A stretch of 16,177 nt of DNA from UCB3 sp964415605 (lineage in GTDB: Bacteria; Chloroflexota; Anaerolineae; Epilineales; Epilineaceae), in NCBI GenBank assembly GCA_964415605.1, contig CAYQBA010000107.1:1-16177 (forward strand). Direction: 5' to 3'. Positions 7,115 through 15,353 of the stretch are shown piece after piece. Positions within the stretch are counted from its first letter, which is position 1. Each line of letters opens with the position of its first letter. The notes below the pieces were generated by a model that worked only from the letters and a program-made list of their open reading frames with translations, searched no databases and had not been told where the DNA came from. A program made the position numbers and the translations under genes.

Positions 7115-10100
7115 CTACCGGCCGCCCCAGAACGCCGCGCGCGGGCAGGGGATCTCGCCGGCGACCTGGGCGTAGATCGCCGCCAGCTCGGCCGGCGACG
7201 GCGCGATGAACACCTGGGCCGGCTCGCCCGTCAGCCGCTGCAAGGCCGCGCGATCCACCTGCGCGCCGAGCCCGATCGCGTACAGCCGGATGCGCGCCTG
7301 CCTGGCCGCCAGCGCGGCGCGCGCCGCCGATTCGGGCGACTCGACCTGCTCGCCGTCGGTGAGGAGCACGATGACGGGCTGGCTGGCCGGCCGCGCGCGC
7401 GGGCTGAGCAGCTCGAGCCGGGCCCGGTCCAGCCCCCGGTCGATGCGCGTGCCGGGTTGCGTCTGCGACAGGTTGGCCAGCGCGGCGTCGAGCGCGGCGC
7501 GGTTGCCGGTCAGCCGGCTGACCAGGGTGGCTTGCGTGTTGAACGCCACCACGCCGGCCTGGTCCGCCGGCAGGCTCAGCAGGCGCAGGAACTGCGCCGC
7601 CGCGGCCCGCGCGCTCGCCAGCCCCACGCCCGCCATGCTGTTGGACGTGTCGATGACGAGCATGACGTCCGCCCGCCGCTCGCCGGGGATACACCGCTCG
7701 CGCAGGGCCAGCGGGAGGAACAACGGCCCGCGTGGGCGCGGCCGGCGCGTCGGCGTCGCGGTCGGCCGCGGCGTCCGGGTCGGCGTGGCCGTCGGGCTGG
7801 GCGTGAGTGTGGACGTCGCGGCCGGCGCGGCGGTCTCCGTCGGCACCGCCGTCGGCCCGATCACCCGCACGCGGGGCACCGGGAAGTCCAGGCGGCCGGC
7901 GCGCCCGTAGCCGTCGACGAAGTCGGCCCAGGCCTCGACGTTGGTGGGCCACTCGCCCGCCGCCAGCGGCTCGAGCCGATAGCGCAGGCGCACGCCGTCG
8001 AGCGGCACGCCGTCGAGCGCCCAGCGCAGGGTGCCATCGGCCGGATCGAAGGTGGCGTCCGGGACGGCGCTGCCGGGCACGAACCGCATGTTGGCCGGGA
8101 TGCGGTCGGTGACCTCCAGGCGCCGGAAGAGCGCCGACGCGGCGATGCGATCGCCGATACGCCCGAAGATGGTCCCCAGCGACCGGGCGCTCTGGACCGC
8201 GTAGTGGTGATCCGGGCCCGACGCGATCGCGGCCAGCAGGTCGGTGTCGCCCTGCACGTTGATGGTGAAGACCTCGGCCCCGGCCTGCTTGGCGCGGGTG
8301 GCCTCCCGCAGGGCCGGCGCCGGCTCGCTCCCACCGTCCGACAACAGGATGAGGACGGGCGCGGCGCCTGGGCGCCCGTTGCGCGCCAGCTCGGCGTTCG
8401 CCACCGCGAGCCCCTGGTCGATGCGCGTGCCGCCCCGCGCGACGAGCCCGGCCAGCGCCCGCCGCAGCTGCGCCTCGTCGAACGTGAGCGGGGCGTCGAG
8501 CGTCGCGCCGTCGTTGAACGACACGATGCCGACGCGCGAGATCGACAGGTCGGCGTCGGACACGAAGTCGGCCGCCGCCGCGCGCGCCAGCTCGATGCGC
8601 TCGCCGAGCATCGAGCCCGACCGGTCGATGATCAGCAAGATGTCGAGCGGCACGGTGGCGACCTGCGTCGTGCACGTTCCGCCCACGGCCAGCGTGACCT
8701 CGACGGTCGCGCCGAGGTCGATCGCCGGCGGCGCGGCGGTCTTGTCGCCGGCGCTGTCGCAGCGCGCCTGGGTCTCGGGTGGGTCGGCGCCCGCCGCCGC
8801 GGGATCCCACCGATAGCGCGTGACGACGTCGGCGCCGCGATCCGCCACGAACACGTCGCCGCCGGCGTCAACCGCCAGATCGGCGGGCGCCGACGCCGGC
8901 GCGAGATCCGGCCGGCGTGCGTCGAAGGCCAACACCCGGCTGCCTCCGCCGTCGTATCCGCGCACCCAGCCGTCGCGGCCGAGGACGAGCACCACGCCAT
9001 CGTCGCGGGCGGTCAGGCGGCGGGCGCCGGACGCCGCCGTGAACCGCGCGACGCCGCCCGCCGCGTCGACACGCGCGACCTCCGCGGCGTACCGGTCCAG
9101 GGCGTAGGCCGTGCCTCCAGCATCCACCGCCAGGTCGGCCCATACCCGCCGGACGCCCGGCTCGGCGGGCAGCGCGGTGGTCGCGAGGCGCGCGCCCGCG
9201 GCACCGTAGCGACGCAGCGAGCCGTCGGCCGCGTTCAACGCGACGACCTGGCCGGCCGCACGGTCGAACGCCAGCGCCACCAGCGACGTCGTCGCGTCCG
9301 GGCCGACGACGGCCTGCCACCGCTGCGCCCCGGTCGGGCCGTACGCGACGAGCCGCGCCCCGTCGGCGGTGAAGCGCGTGCCATCGGGTCCGGCGTCGAC
9401 GGCCGCGGGCGCACCGGTGCTCATCTGGCCGCGGCTCTGCCCGTCCGGCGTGAACCACTGCACCCGCGGGGCCCGATCGAGCACGTACACGAGCCCATCG
9501 CCGCCGACCTGCACCACCTCCGGGCCGTCGAGCACGCCCACCGGGGCGATCGGGCCGCCCCACGACGCCGCCGGCGGGCCGGCGAGCGCCGTCACGCCGT
9601 ACTGGAACCGGTGGACCTTCGAGGGCGCGCCGCTGCCGGGCTGGACGGCCGCCAGGCCGAGCGACGGGCTGACCGCCAGCGCCGTGAGCCGCCCGACCGA
9701 GCCGGCATTCCACTGCTGGCGCACGGGATCGTGGAACAAGAGGCCCGCATCCGTGGTGAACCACAGCCAGCGCCGGGTGAACACGCCGACGTTGTCGTCC
9801 ACGACGACGTCGTTCACCGCGCCGGGCAGCAGGATGGTGTCGGTGCGCTGGCCGCGCCGGTCGAACAGCAGCAGGCGGGGCGCGCGGCCGTCGATCACGG
9901 CCAGCGTGCCGTCGGCGGAGACGTCGAGCCCCCCGATCAGATCCGCCGTCACGCCGTCGGCGCGCACGGCGCGCCAGGTTCCGAGCGGCGCGCCATCCGG
10001 CGTGAACCGGTGGACCTCGCCGGTGCTCGCCGAGCCGGCGAACACCGTGCCGTCGGGCGCGACCCCGATGCCGACGAGCCCGGCCACCGGCCCCCAGCCG

Positions 10101-10537
10101 GCCTGCCGGGTGCCGTCCATGCCGAACACCACGATGGCCTGTGCACCCGGGTCCGCCGCGTACACGCGCTGGCGCGAGTCGTCGACCGCGAGGTCCCGGG
10201 GCGCCACGAGACCCGGGTCTGTGCCCGGCGGATGGAGCAGGCGCACGGCGCCGCCCGGCTCGATGACCGATATCCGCGCGGTGGTGGCATCGGAGACGTA
10301 GATGCGCTTGACGCGATCGATGGCGACGCCCGCTGCGGCCGGCCAGGCATCCGCCGGCAGGCCGGGCCGGCCCGCCGGCCAAGTATCGACGCGGACGTAG
10401 GCGCCCCCGGCGGCACGCAGCGGCGCCGGCGCCGAGCCTGCGGCCCACCCGAGCAGCGCGAGGCACGCGGCGGCGCCGGTCGCCGCACGCCGGCGCCGGC
10501 AACGGCGGCGCCAGCCGTGAACGGTGAGCGGCGGCAT
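7115..10537 (-). CDS. exported beta-propeller protein with two VWA domains
   Basis: A 1140-residue protein with an Arg-rich N-terminus and hydrophobic core (residues 10-43) resembling a Sec signal peptide. Residues about 50-580 hold repeated strands such as RDLAVDDSRQRVYAADP and ADLAVDAGGDVFVADR, typical of NHL-like beta-propellers. The first VWA domain (about 628-800) has an intact metal site: Asp638-x-Ser640-x-Ser642 (DRSGS), Thr704 and Asp734. A beta-rich segment (803-892) and a Thr/Pro linker (893-938) follow, then FLPLALR (940-946) and a second VWA domain (955-1128) with DTSNS (963-967), Thr1030 and Asp1061. The only cysteines outside the signal region are 593, 622, 949 and 1131; the last two bracket the second VWA domain and could form a disulfide. 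GAGGGG precedes the ATG. The gene starts 25 bases after the C25 peptidase stop, so the two are very likely one operon. The ligand is unknown; adhesion or complex assembly outside the cell is inferred. Confidence 0.9.
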   Translation of the reverse strand: MPPLTVHGWRRRCRRRRAATGAAACLALLGWAAGSAPAPLRAAGGAYVRVDTWPAGRPGLPADAWPAAAGVAIDRVKRIYVSDATTARISVIEPGGAVRLLHPPGTDPGLVAPRDLAVDDSRQRVYAADPGAQAIVVFGMDGTRQAGWGPVAGLVGIGVAPDGTVFAGSASTGEVHRFTPDGAPLGTWRAVRADGVTADLIGGLDVSADGTLAVIDGRAPRLLLFDRRGQRTDTILLPGAVNDVVVDDNVGVFTRRWLWFTTDAGLLFHDPVRQQWNAGSVGRLTALAVSPSLGLAAVQPGSGAPSKVHRFQYGVTALAGPPAASWGGPIAPVGVLDGPEVVQVGGDGLVYVLDRAPRVQWFTPDGQSRGQMSTGAPAAVDAGPDGTRFTADGARLVAYGPTGAQRWQAVVGPDATTSLVALAFDRAAGQVVALNAADGSLRRYGAAGARLATTALPAEPGVRRVWADLAVDAGGTAYALDRYAAEVARVDAAGGVARFTAASGARRLTARDDGVVLVLGRDGWVRGYDGGGSRVLAFDARRPDLAPASAPADLAVDAGGDVFVADRGADVVTRYRWDPAAAGADPPETQARCDSAGDKTAAPPAIDLGATVEVTLAVGGTCTTQVATVPLDILLIIDRSGSMLGERIELARAAAADFVSDADLSISRVGIVSFNDGATLDAPLTFDEAQLRRALAGLVARGGTRIDQGLAVANAELARNGRPGAAPVLILLSDGGSEPAPALREATRAKQAGAEVFTINVQGDTDLLAAIASGPDHHYAVQSARSLGTIFGRIGDRIAASALFRRLEVTDRIPANMRFVPGSAVPDATFDPADGTLRWALDGVPLDGVRLRYRLEPLAAGEWPTNVEAWADFVDGYGRAGRLDFPVPRVRVIGPTAVPTETAAPAATSTLTPSPTATPTRTPRPTATPTRRPRPRGPLFLPLALRERCIPGERRADVMLVIDTSNSMAGVGLASARAAAAQFLRLLSLPADQAGVVAFNTQATLVSRLTGNRAALDAALANLSQTQPGTRIDRGLDRARLELLSPRARPASQPVIVLLTDGEQVESPESAARAALAARQARIRLYAIGLGAQVDRAALQRLTGEPAQVFIAPSPAELAAIYAQVAGEIPCPRAAFWGGR
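7724..7861 (-). repeat. Thr/Pro-rich linker-coding low-complexity tract in the VWA gene
   Basis: This stretch encodes residues 893-938, mainly TPT, ATP and RPT units (for example SPTATPTRTPRPTATPTRRP). At DNA level it is a degenerate GTCGGCGTC-like repeat. It joins the central beta-rich segment to the LPLAL motif and second VWA domain, and is likely an extended, possibly glycosylated, spacer. Confidence 0.75.
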
Positions 10538-10562
10538 CGACAGCCCCTCGGTGCGCCCGCGC

Positions 10563-13500
10563 CTAGCGCCGCACGCGGCGATAGGTCAGCGCCAGCGGCA
10601 AGTACCGGCGGGTCACGCGGACCCGCGGGGTCGGCGACCGCGTGGCCGTCGCGACCGGGCTCGTTTGAGCCGTGCGGGCGGCGGTGGGTGTCGGCGACGC
10701 GGTCGGTGGCACGGGCGTGACCGTGTTGGCGTGCGACGGCGGCGTGGCCTTCGGGTCGGCCGTCGACGTCGGCGTCGCCTCGGGGGGCTCATCCGTGGCC
10801 GACGGGTCCGGCGGCCGGCTCGTGGGCGCCGGTTCGGTGGGATCGGCCGTGGCGCTCGGGGCCGGCCCCGCCGGCGTCGTGGGCTCCGGCGACGGCGCGT
10901 CGGCGGTGGGGGTCGGCGGGGCGAACGGAACACGGACCTCGAGCGCCGGATCGCCGAAGAGCGCGTAGGTCTCGATCAGGTCGCGGTACGCCGTCGAGGC
11001 CGTGCTGAGCGCGAGCTTGCTGCCGACGACGACCTGCCCGAGGTGGCGCGTGCCCTCCCCCAGCAGTTGGTCGACGAACGCGCGGTTCATGTGGTCGTGC
11101 CCGGTCGCCACGCCAAACCCCGTCGGCGAGAACGCGGCGATGGCGCCCCCGCCGGCGGCACGGACCGCGGACTCCGAGATCGAGTACAGGCGCGGGTCGC
11201 TGAAGTAGCCGGTCATGCACGTCATGTCCAGCAACACCGGCAGGCGCCCGCCGTTCTTGAGGCCACGCATGTCGCGCCCCGTCAGCATCTGCTCCTGCGC
11301 CCAGCCGGTGATCAGCCCGTGGCCGACGTACTGGGTCAGCAGGTAGCCATCCGTCAGACCCGCCAGCAGCGCCTTGCCCGCCGCTGCCGCGTCGGCATGG
11401 GTGCGCTTGAGGTACACCCGGTCGACGGCGTAGGCCGGCGGGACGTGGTGGTCGATCACGTCGTCCGAGAACGCGTAGAAGTCGCCCGCGCTGTCGGGGT
11501 CGTCGGCGGCAAACAGGAGCTTGCGCTGCCACGGCTCGACCTTCGTCGTGGCGCCGTAGGCCACGATCTTGTCCACCATGGCCGTCACCTCGGCGGCCGA
11601 GTTGGCCGGCAGGCGGCCGAGGAAGAGGTCGGGGAAGACGTCGTCGCCGTGCACCGCGACGAAGGCGTTCTCCACCGCCACCTCGCCGAGCCACGGGTCG
11701 GCCACCTTCAAGAACGGCGGGATGACGGTGGCCGGGCTGCTGCCGAGCCGGTTGCGCGGGTCATACGTGCCGTCGCCGACCAGGAGCACGTGGCTCGGCG
11801 CCGGCTCGGGCCAGGACCGGTACGCGTGGGCGATGAAGTCCCGGATCGCCTCGGCGGACGCCACGCCGCCGTTGAACACGTCGTACACGCCTTGGACGTC
11901 GACGACCGCCACGCGCCGTCCGGCGCGCGTGTGACGGTCGACGAGCGGCCTGAGCGCCGCGTGGAACGCGGCCGGGGCGATCATCAGGTAGTCGGCGCCC
12001 CGCGCCGGCGCCAGCAGGCCGGCCGCCGGCCGCGCGTCGATCCGCGCCGCGCGGAGGTAGGCGCCGCGTGGGACGATGCGGTACGCCCGCCCGCCGCCGG
12101 CCGCGTCGGCGAGCTGCAGGCCGTAGGTCCCGCCGGCGTCGGCGACGACGCCGCCATCCACCCACTGCGGCCGGCGCGGATTTCCGACGTCGAACACGTC
12201 GACGGCCGCATCGTCCAGGCGGTCCACCGTGATCCGCTGCGCCGGTGCCGCGTCGGTCGTCACGGCCAGCTGGTGTCCGCCCGCGGCGTGGTAGGCCCGG
12301 CGATAGGCCAGATCGATGGCGTCGATAAAGAAGTGGTCGTACGCCGCGCCCGGGGCACCGGGCGCCTCGACCCGAATGGTGGTCGTCGCCCCTCGAAGGA
12401 GATCGGCGGGGACGTCGAAGGTCATGCGGGCGACCGTGCTGTTGCCGTCCCAGTCGGCCTCGCCGACGAGCGTGCCCGCCACGTGCACGCGCACCCGGTG
12501 ATCGGGCGCCACGGTCGGGAACGCCGACTTGCCGACCAGCGTCAGGCCGAGCCGGCCCGCCCACGCCCCGGGCGCCGCGTCGGGCAGCGCGACGATATGG
12601 TCCAGCGTCTGCGGCGCGCTGAGCTGTTGCCAGAAGAAGTGGTCCACGGCCTCGGGCGGCGTGCCGTCGTAGGCCGGGCGCGGGTAGTCCGAGCGGTACA
12701 GGAGGTCCTGCTCGACGTGCAGCGTCGCCGTGTACGCCTCGGCCGGCGGCGCCGTGCCCGGCGTGCCGTCGCGCCGGGCCATGCGCGCCCCGGGCGCCGC
12801 GCCGTAGGCCAGCTGGTAAACGTTCAGCGCCGCGTAGCGCGACGCCGGCGGCTGGCCGTAGAAGACCACGGCATCCGACGGGTTCAGCAGCGCATCGGCC
12901 TCGCCCTCGACGTGCATCGCGACGGGCTGCCCGCCGGCGTGGAGCTGAAGGCGGCGCGGGTCGACCGCGTCGATCGGCAGCCCGGCCAGCGCCAGGTCGG
13001 CGCCGGTCACGCGGTACAGGCCCTCCGCGGCGACCGCGATGTTCCAGACGGGCTGCGCGTCCGCGGGCACGGCCGGCGGCTCGTCGGGCGGCAGGACCTC
13101 GCGGGGCCGATCGACGCGCCACGCGCGGGCGGTGCCCGCGTTGAGGAGCGCCGCGCCCAGGACGGCGTCGAAGGCGGCGTCGCCGGCCGATGGATCCGGC
13201 GGTTCGACGCCCGCCGGTCTGTCGCCCTCGACGGCGCCCTCCGTGGGCCCCGCGGCCGGGTCGGACGAGGCATCGAACGTGATCTCGACCTCGACCCCTG
13301 CGCGGACCACGAGGCGCCGGGCAGCGGCGTGGTACTGGAAAGGGTGGATCTCGAGCCGGGCCACGCGCTGGCCGCGGACCCAGCCGACGTCGGTGATGGT
13401 CGCCAGGTCGGCGGGGTAGGCGGCGCCAGCGCCGTACGCTCGGGGGTCCATCCGCACGATCGTCAGCGGCACCAGGCCGGGCTCCCCATTGGACCCGGGC

Positions 13501-14024
13501 GGGGTCCATACGGCGTCGGCGGCGTCGCCGTTGGGGCTGGCGGCGGGCGCGATCCGCACGTCCGCGATCGTCGCCGGGCTGCCCGCCGCCGTCGCGGCGA
13601 CCTTGGGCGTGCCGCGCGGCGGGATGCCGAGGAGCACCGCCGCCACGGGCAGCGCGGGCTTGCCGGGCTCGCTCGAGGCGGCCAGCCCGGGCGCCGTGAT
13701 CACGGTATAGTCGCTGCCCCCCGACGACCGGTCCACCAACGCGTAGCGCGGCGTGTCGAGCGCCACGACGATGCGATCGGCATCGGACCGCACGAGGCGC
13801 ACCGGTGTGCCGTCTCCCGCGGGCGACGTGGCCATGGGTGCGCCGGACACGCCGGCCGTCAGGGCCGTCGCGACGAGCCCGCCGATGCCCAGCGCCACCG
13901 CTCGGCCGAGCCGGGACGGGCGCGCCGGCGACGCCCGCCGCGCCGCGCCGCCGCGTGCGGAATCGGCCCGCCGGTCGGATGCGGGTGAGTCCAATGAACG
14001 ACCGCGTGTGCTCGAAAAATGCAT
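10563..14024 (-). CDS. exported C25 (gingipain-family) cysteine peptidase
   Basis: A 1153-residue secreted cysteine peptidase. A basic 41-residue N-terminal stretch precedes a hydrophobic helix (about 42-60), an unusually long signal region. Residues about 75-650 hold propeptide-like and beta-sandwich segments, including WNIAVAAEGLYRV and SDAVVFYGQPP, typical of C25 proteins. The catalytic domain (about 675-1033) contains HVLLVGDGTYDPRN, PDLFLGRLPA and the His-Cys dyad: His902 in QYVGHG and Cys936 in LLDMTCMTG, 34 residues apart as in gingipains. It ends with ALFGDPALEVRVP. Cys936 is the only cysteine I find in the protein. A 105-residue Pro/Thr/Ser/Ala linker (1034-1138) leads to YLPLAL (1141-1146) and a basic tail. 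The ATG at 14024 has no clear ribosome site, so the start is less certain than the frame. It heads a two-gene operon with the beta-propeller/VWA gene. Cleavage specificity cannot be predicted. Confidence 0.92.
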   Translation of the reverse strand: MHFSSTRGRSLDSPASDRRADSARGGAARRASPARPSRLGRAVALGIGGLVATALTAGVSGAPMATSPAGDGTPVRLVRSDADRIVVALDTPRYALVDRSSGGSDYTVITAPGLAASSEPGKPALPVAAVLLGIPPRGTPKVAATAAGSPATIADVRIAPAASPNGDAADAVWTPPGSNGEPGLVPLTIVRMDPRAYGAGAAYPADLATITDVGWVRGQRVARLEIHPFQYHAAARRLVVRAGVEVEITFDASSDPAAGPTEGAVEGDRPAGVEPPDPSAGDAAFDAVLGAALLNAGTARAWRVDRPREVLPPDEPPAVPADAQPVWNIAVAAEGLYRVTGADLALAGLPIDAVDPRRLQLHAGGQPVAMHVEGEADALLNPSDAVVFYGQPPASRYAALNVYQLAYGAAPGARMARRDGTPGTAPPAEAYTATLHVEQDLLYRSDYPRPAYDGTPPEAVDHFFWQQLSAPQTLDHIVALPDAAPGAWAGRLGLTLVGKSAFPTVAPDHRVRVHVAGTLVGEADWDGNSTVARMTFDVPADLLRGATTTIRVEAPGAPGAAYDHFFIDAIDLAYRRAYHAAGGHQLAVTTDAAPAQRITVDRLDDAAVDVFDVGNPRRPQWVDGGVVADAGGTYGLQLADAAGGGRAYRIVPRGAYLRAARIDARPAAGLLAPARGADYLMIAPAAFHAALRPLVDRHTRAGRRVAVVDVQGVYDVFNGGVASAEAIRDFIAHAYRSWPEPAPSHVLLVGDGTYDPRNRLGSSPATVIPPFLKVADPWLGEVAVENAFVAVHGDDVFPDLFLGRLPANSAAEVTAMVDKIVAYGATTKVEPWQRKLLFAADDPDSAGDFYAFSDDVIDHHVPPAYAVDRVYLKRTHADAAAAGKALLAGLTDGYLLTQYVGHGLITGWAQEQMLTGRDMRGLKNGGRLPVLLDMTCMTGYFSDPRLYSISESAVRAAGGGAIAAFSPTGFGVATGHDHMNRAFVDQLLGEGTRHLGQVVVGSKLALSTASTAYRDLIETYALFGDPALEVRVPFAPPTPTADAPSPEPTTPAGPAPSATADPTEPAPTSRPPDPSATDEPPEATPTSTADPKATPPSHANTVTPVPPTASPTPTAARTAQTSPVATATRSPTPRVRVTRRYLPLALTYRRVRR
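10611..10925 (-). repeat. Thr/Pro/Ser-rich linker-coding low-complexity tract in the peptidase gene
   Basis: This stretch encodes residues 1034-1138, a 105-residue disordered spacer with TPT, SPT, PEP and DPT units. It separates the catalytic domain from the C-terminal YLPLAL motif, as expected for a stalk or export linker. At DNA level the units are degenerate rather than exact tandem copies. Confidence 0.75.
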
Positions 14025-14375
14025 CCCAAGGCCAATGGATCGAAACGGACCGAAATCAACCTGCGCTGAACGGCCGCCGCGGCGGCCTGGCAGGCTGGGG
14101 AATGGGCGCCGTGATCTTCGGCGGGCCGCTGCGTGCGTCTCATTCGTTCAGACGTCGCAAGCCACCCGGAAGTCACGCCGAGTTGGCATGCCCGACCCAT
14201 CCCCGGGATCACGATGCGGGTGCGCTTGGGCCCCGGTGGATCCAACCGCATCCCAGGCCCCGGCGCTGCACTCGCGCCGCGTCCGCCGCTCGGCGGATGA
14301 CGGAACGCCGGGGCTTGCGGTATCATGAAGCCGATCCGGTGCATTCAGCCAGCATCATCCCGAGGAGGACCGAGC
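14025..14375. other. divergent intergenic region between peptidase operon and universal stress protein
   Basis: These 351 bases hold no convincing gene; reading frames across it lack family resemblance and ribosome sites. It contains the perfect 16-base palindrome GGCCGCCGCGGCGGCC (14072-14087), about 50 bases upstream of the peptidase start, and the stress-protein promoter at 14297-14326. No good promoter for the peptidase was found: TTGATT on the minus strand has no acceptable -10 box at the right distance. The region is less GC-rich than its neighbours near 14030-14070. Confidence 0.6.
14297..14326 (+). promoter_or_regulatory. candidate promoter for the universal stress protein gene
   Basis: ATGACG (14297-14302, 4 of 6 matches to TTGACA) and TATCAT (14321-14326, 5 of 6 matches to TATAAT) are 18 bases apart. 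Transcription would start near 14333, about 43 bases before the ATG, leaving room for the GAGGAGG ribosome site. Confidence 0.45.
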
Positions 14376-15302
14376 ATGACGCAAGCGCAGCCGACGATCA
14401 TCCTGCCGCTCGACGGCTCCGACCTGTCCGACCAGGCGCGCGCGCTGGCCGTCGCCATCGCCAGCCGGGTGAACGCGCGGCTCGTCCTGGTCACCGCCCC
14501 GGAGGTCTACGGCCTGGACATGGCGTGGTATTCCGGCGCCGCGCCCGAGGCCGCGCTCCCGATGGTGCCGGTCACCGAGCTCATGGCGGAGGCGCGCCGC
14601 GTCGCGGTCGACTACCTGGCCCAGCAGCAGGCGTCGCTCGAGCCCCAGGGGCTGACGGTGGCCACCACCGTCGTCGACGACATGCCGGCCCGCGCGATCG
14701 TGCAGGCGGCCGAGGCCGAGGGGGCGTGGCTCATCGTCATGGCCACCCACGGCCGCGGCGGCCTGACCCGCTGGGCGCTCGGCAGCGTGGCCGACAAGGT
14801 GCTGCAGACCGCGGAGGCGCCCGTCCTCGTCGTCCGGTCGGGCGCGCGGCACGTCGCTCCGGAGATCGACCAGATCCTGGTGCCGCTGGACGGGTCGCGG
14901 CTGGCCGAGGCCGTGCTGCCCGGCGTGGCGCGCCTGGCCAAGGCCTTCGACGCGCTGGTGACCCTGGCGTTCGTGTCGCAGGAGGCGCGCCTCGGCATGG
15001 AGACGGCGCAGATGTCGGAGGCGCAGCGGCACGAGGTCGAGCGCATGGCCGCGTATCTCGACGGCCAGGCCGCGCGGCTGAGGGAGCAGGGTGTCGCGAC
15101 CGAGACCGAGATGCTCGCGGGCGACAACCCCGCCGAGGTGCTGCTGGGCCGGGTCGGGCGCGGCGACGTCGATTTGGTGGCGCTCACCACGCACGGCCGC
15201 GGCGGCCTGAGCCGCTGGGCGTTCGGCAGCGTGGCCGATCGCCTGATCCGCCACGCCGACAGCCCGACGCTCATCCTGCGCAGCCAGGCGGCGCACGCCT
15301 GA
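14376..15302 (+). CDS. tandem-domain universal stress protein (UspA family)
   Basis: A 308-residue cytoplasmic protein made of two Usp domains (about 5-155 and 165-304). Each begins with a strand and nucleotide-loop signature (IILPLDGSD; ILVPLDGSR). Each ends with the phosphate-binding loop: MATHGRGGLTRWALGS (122-137) and LTTHGRGGLSRWAFGS (270-285). These fit the ATP-type pattern G-x9-G-S, but the first glycine of the classic G-x2-G-x9-G motif is Ala in the first copy and Thr in the second. ATP binding is therefore likely but not certain. Such proteins respond to starvation, redox or osmotic stress. The ATG at 14376 is chosen because GAGGAGG (14362-14368) lies seven bases before it; an upstream ATG at 14325 overlaps the -10 box. 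The gene may be co-transcribed with the two membrane genes that follow 51 bases later. Confidence 0.93.
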   Translation: MTQAQPTIILPLDGSDLSDQARALAVAIASRVNARLVLVTAPEVYGLDMAWYSGAAPEAALPMVPVTELMAEARRVAVDYLAQQQASLEPQGLTVATTVVDDMPARAIVQAAEAEGAWLIVMATHGRGGLTRWALGSVADKVLQTAEAPVLVVRSGARHVAPEIDQILVPLDGSRLAEAVLPGVARLAKAFDALVTLAFVSQEARLGMETAQMSEAQRHEVERMAAYLDGQAARLREQGVATETEMLAGDNPAEVLLGRVGRGDVDLVALTTHGRGGLSRWAFGSVADRLIRHADSPTLILRSQAAHA

Positions 15303-15353
15303 CGGCGCGCCCCGTGCCGACCCTTTCCCCGTCCACCCGAAAGGAACCCGTCG

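Noticed and set aside
7097..10720. A very long open frame on the plus strand opposite the propeller/VWA gene
   Set aside because: The translation is Arg/Gly/His-rich without domains or hydrophobic patterning, whereas the minus strand gives clear VWA and propeller motifs. It is an artefact of GC-rich codon bias.
10611..10925. Repetitive GTCGGC-like DNA as a possible CRISPR or tandem repeat array
   Set aside because: Units are degenerate, without constant repeat and spacer lengths, and are explained by the Thr/Pro linker they encode.
10524..13988. A very long open frame on the plus strand opposite the C25 peptidase gene
   Set aside because: No recognisable domain, low-complexity Arg/Val/Gly composition, and no ribosome site; the minus-strand frame has an intact catalytic dyad.
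10563..14024. Type IX secretion substrate, because of the C25 domain
   Set aside because: No C-terminal sorting beta-domain is visible; the protein ends with a disordered linker, YLPLAL and a short basic tail.
14025..14375. A small gene or tRNA in the intergenic region
   Set aside because: Frames there lack ribosome sites and family resemblance, and no T-arm or cloverleaf pattern was found.
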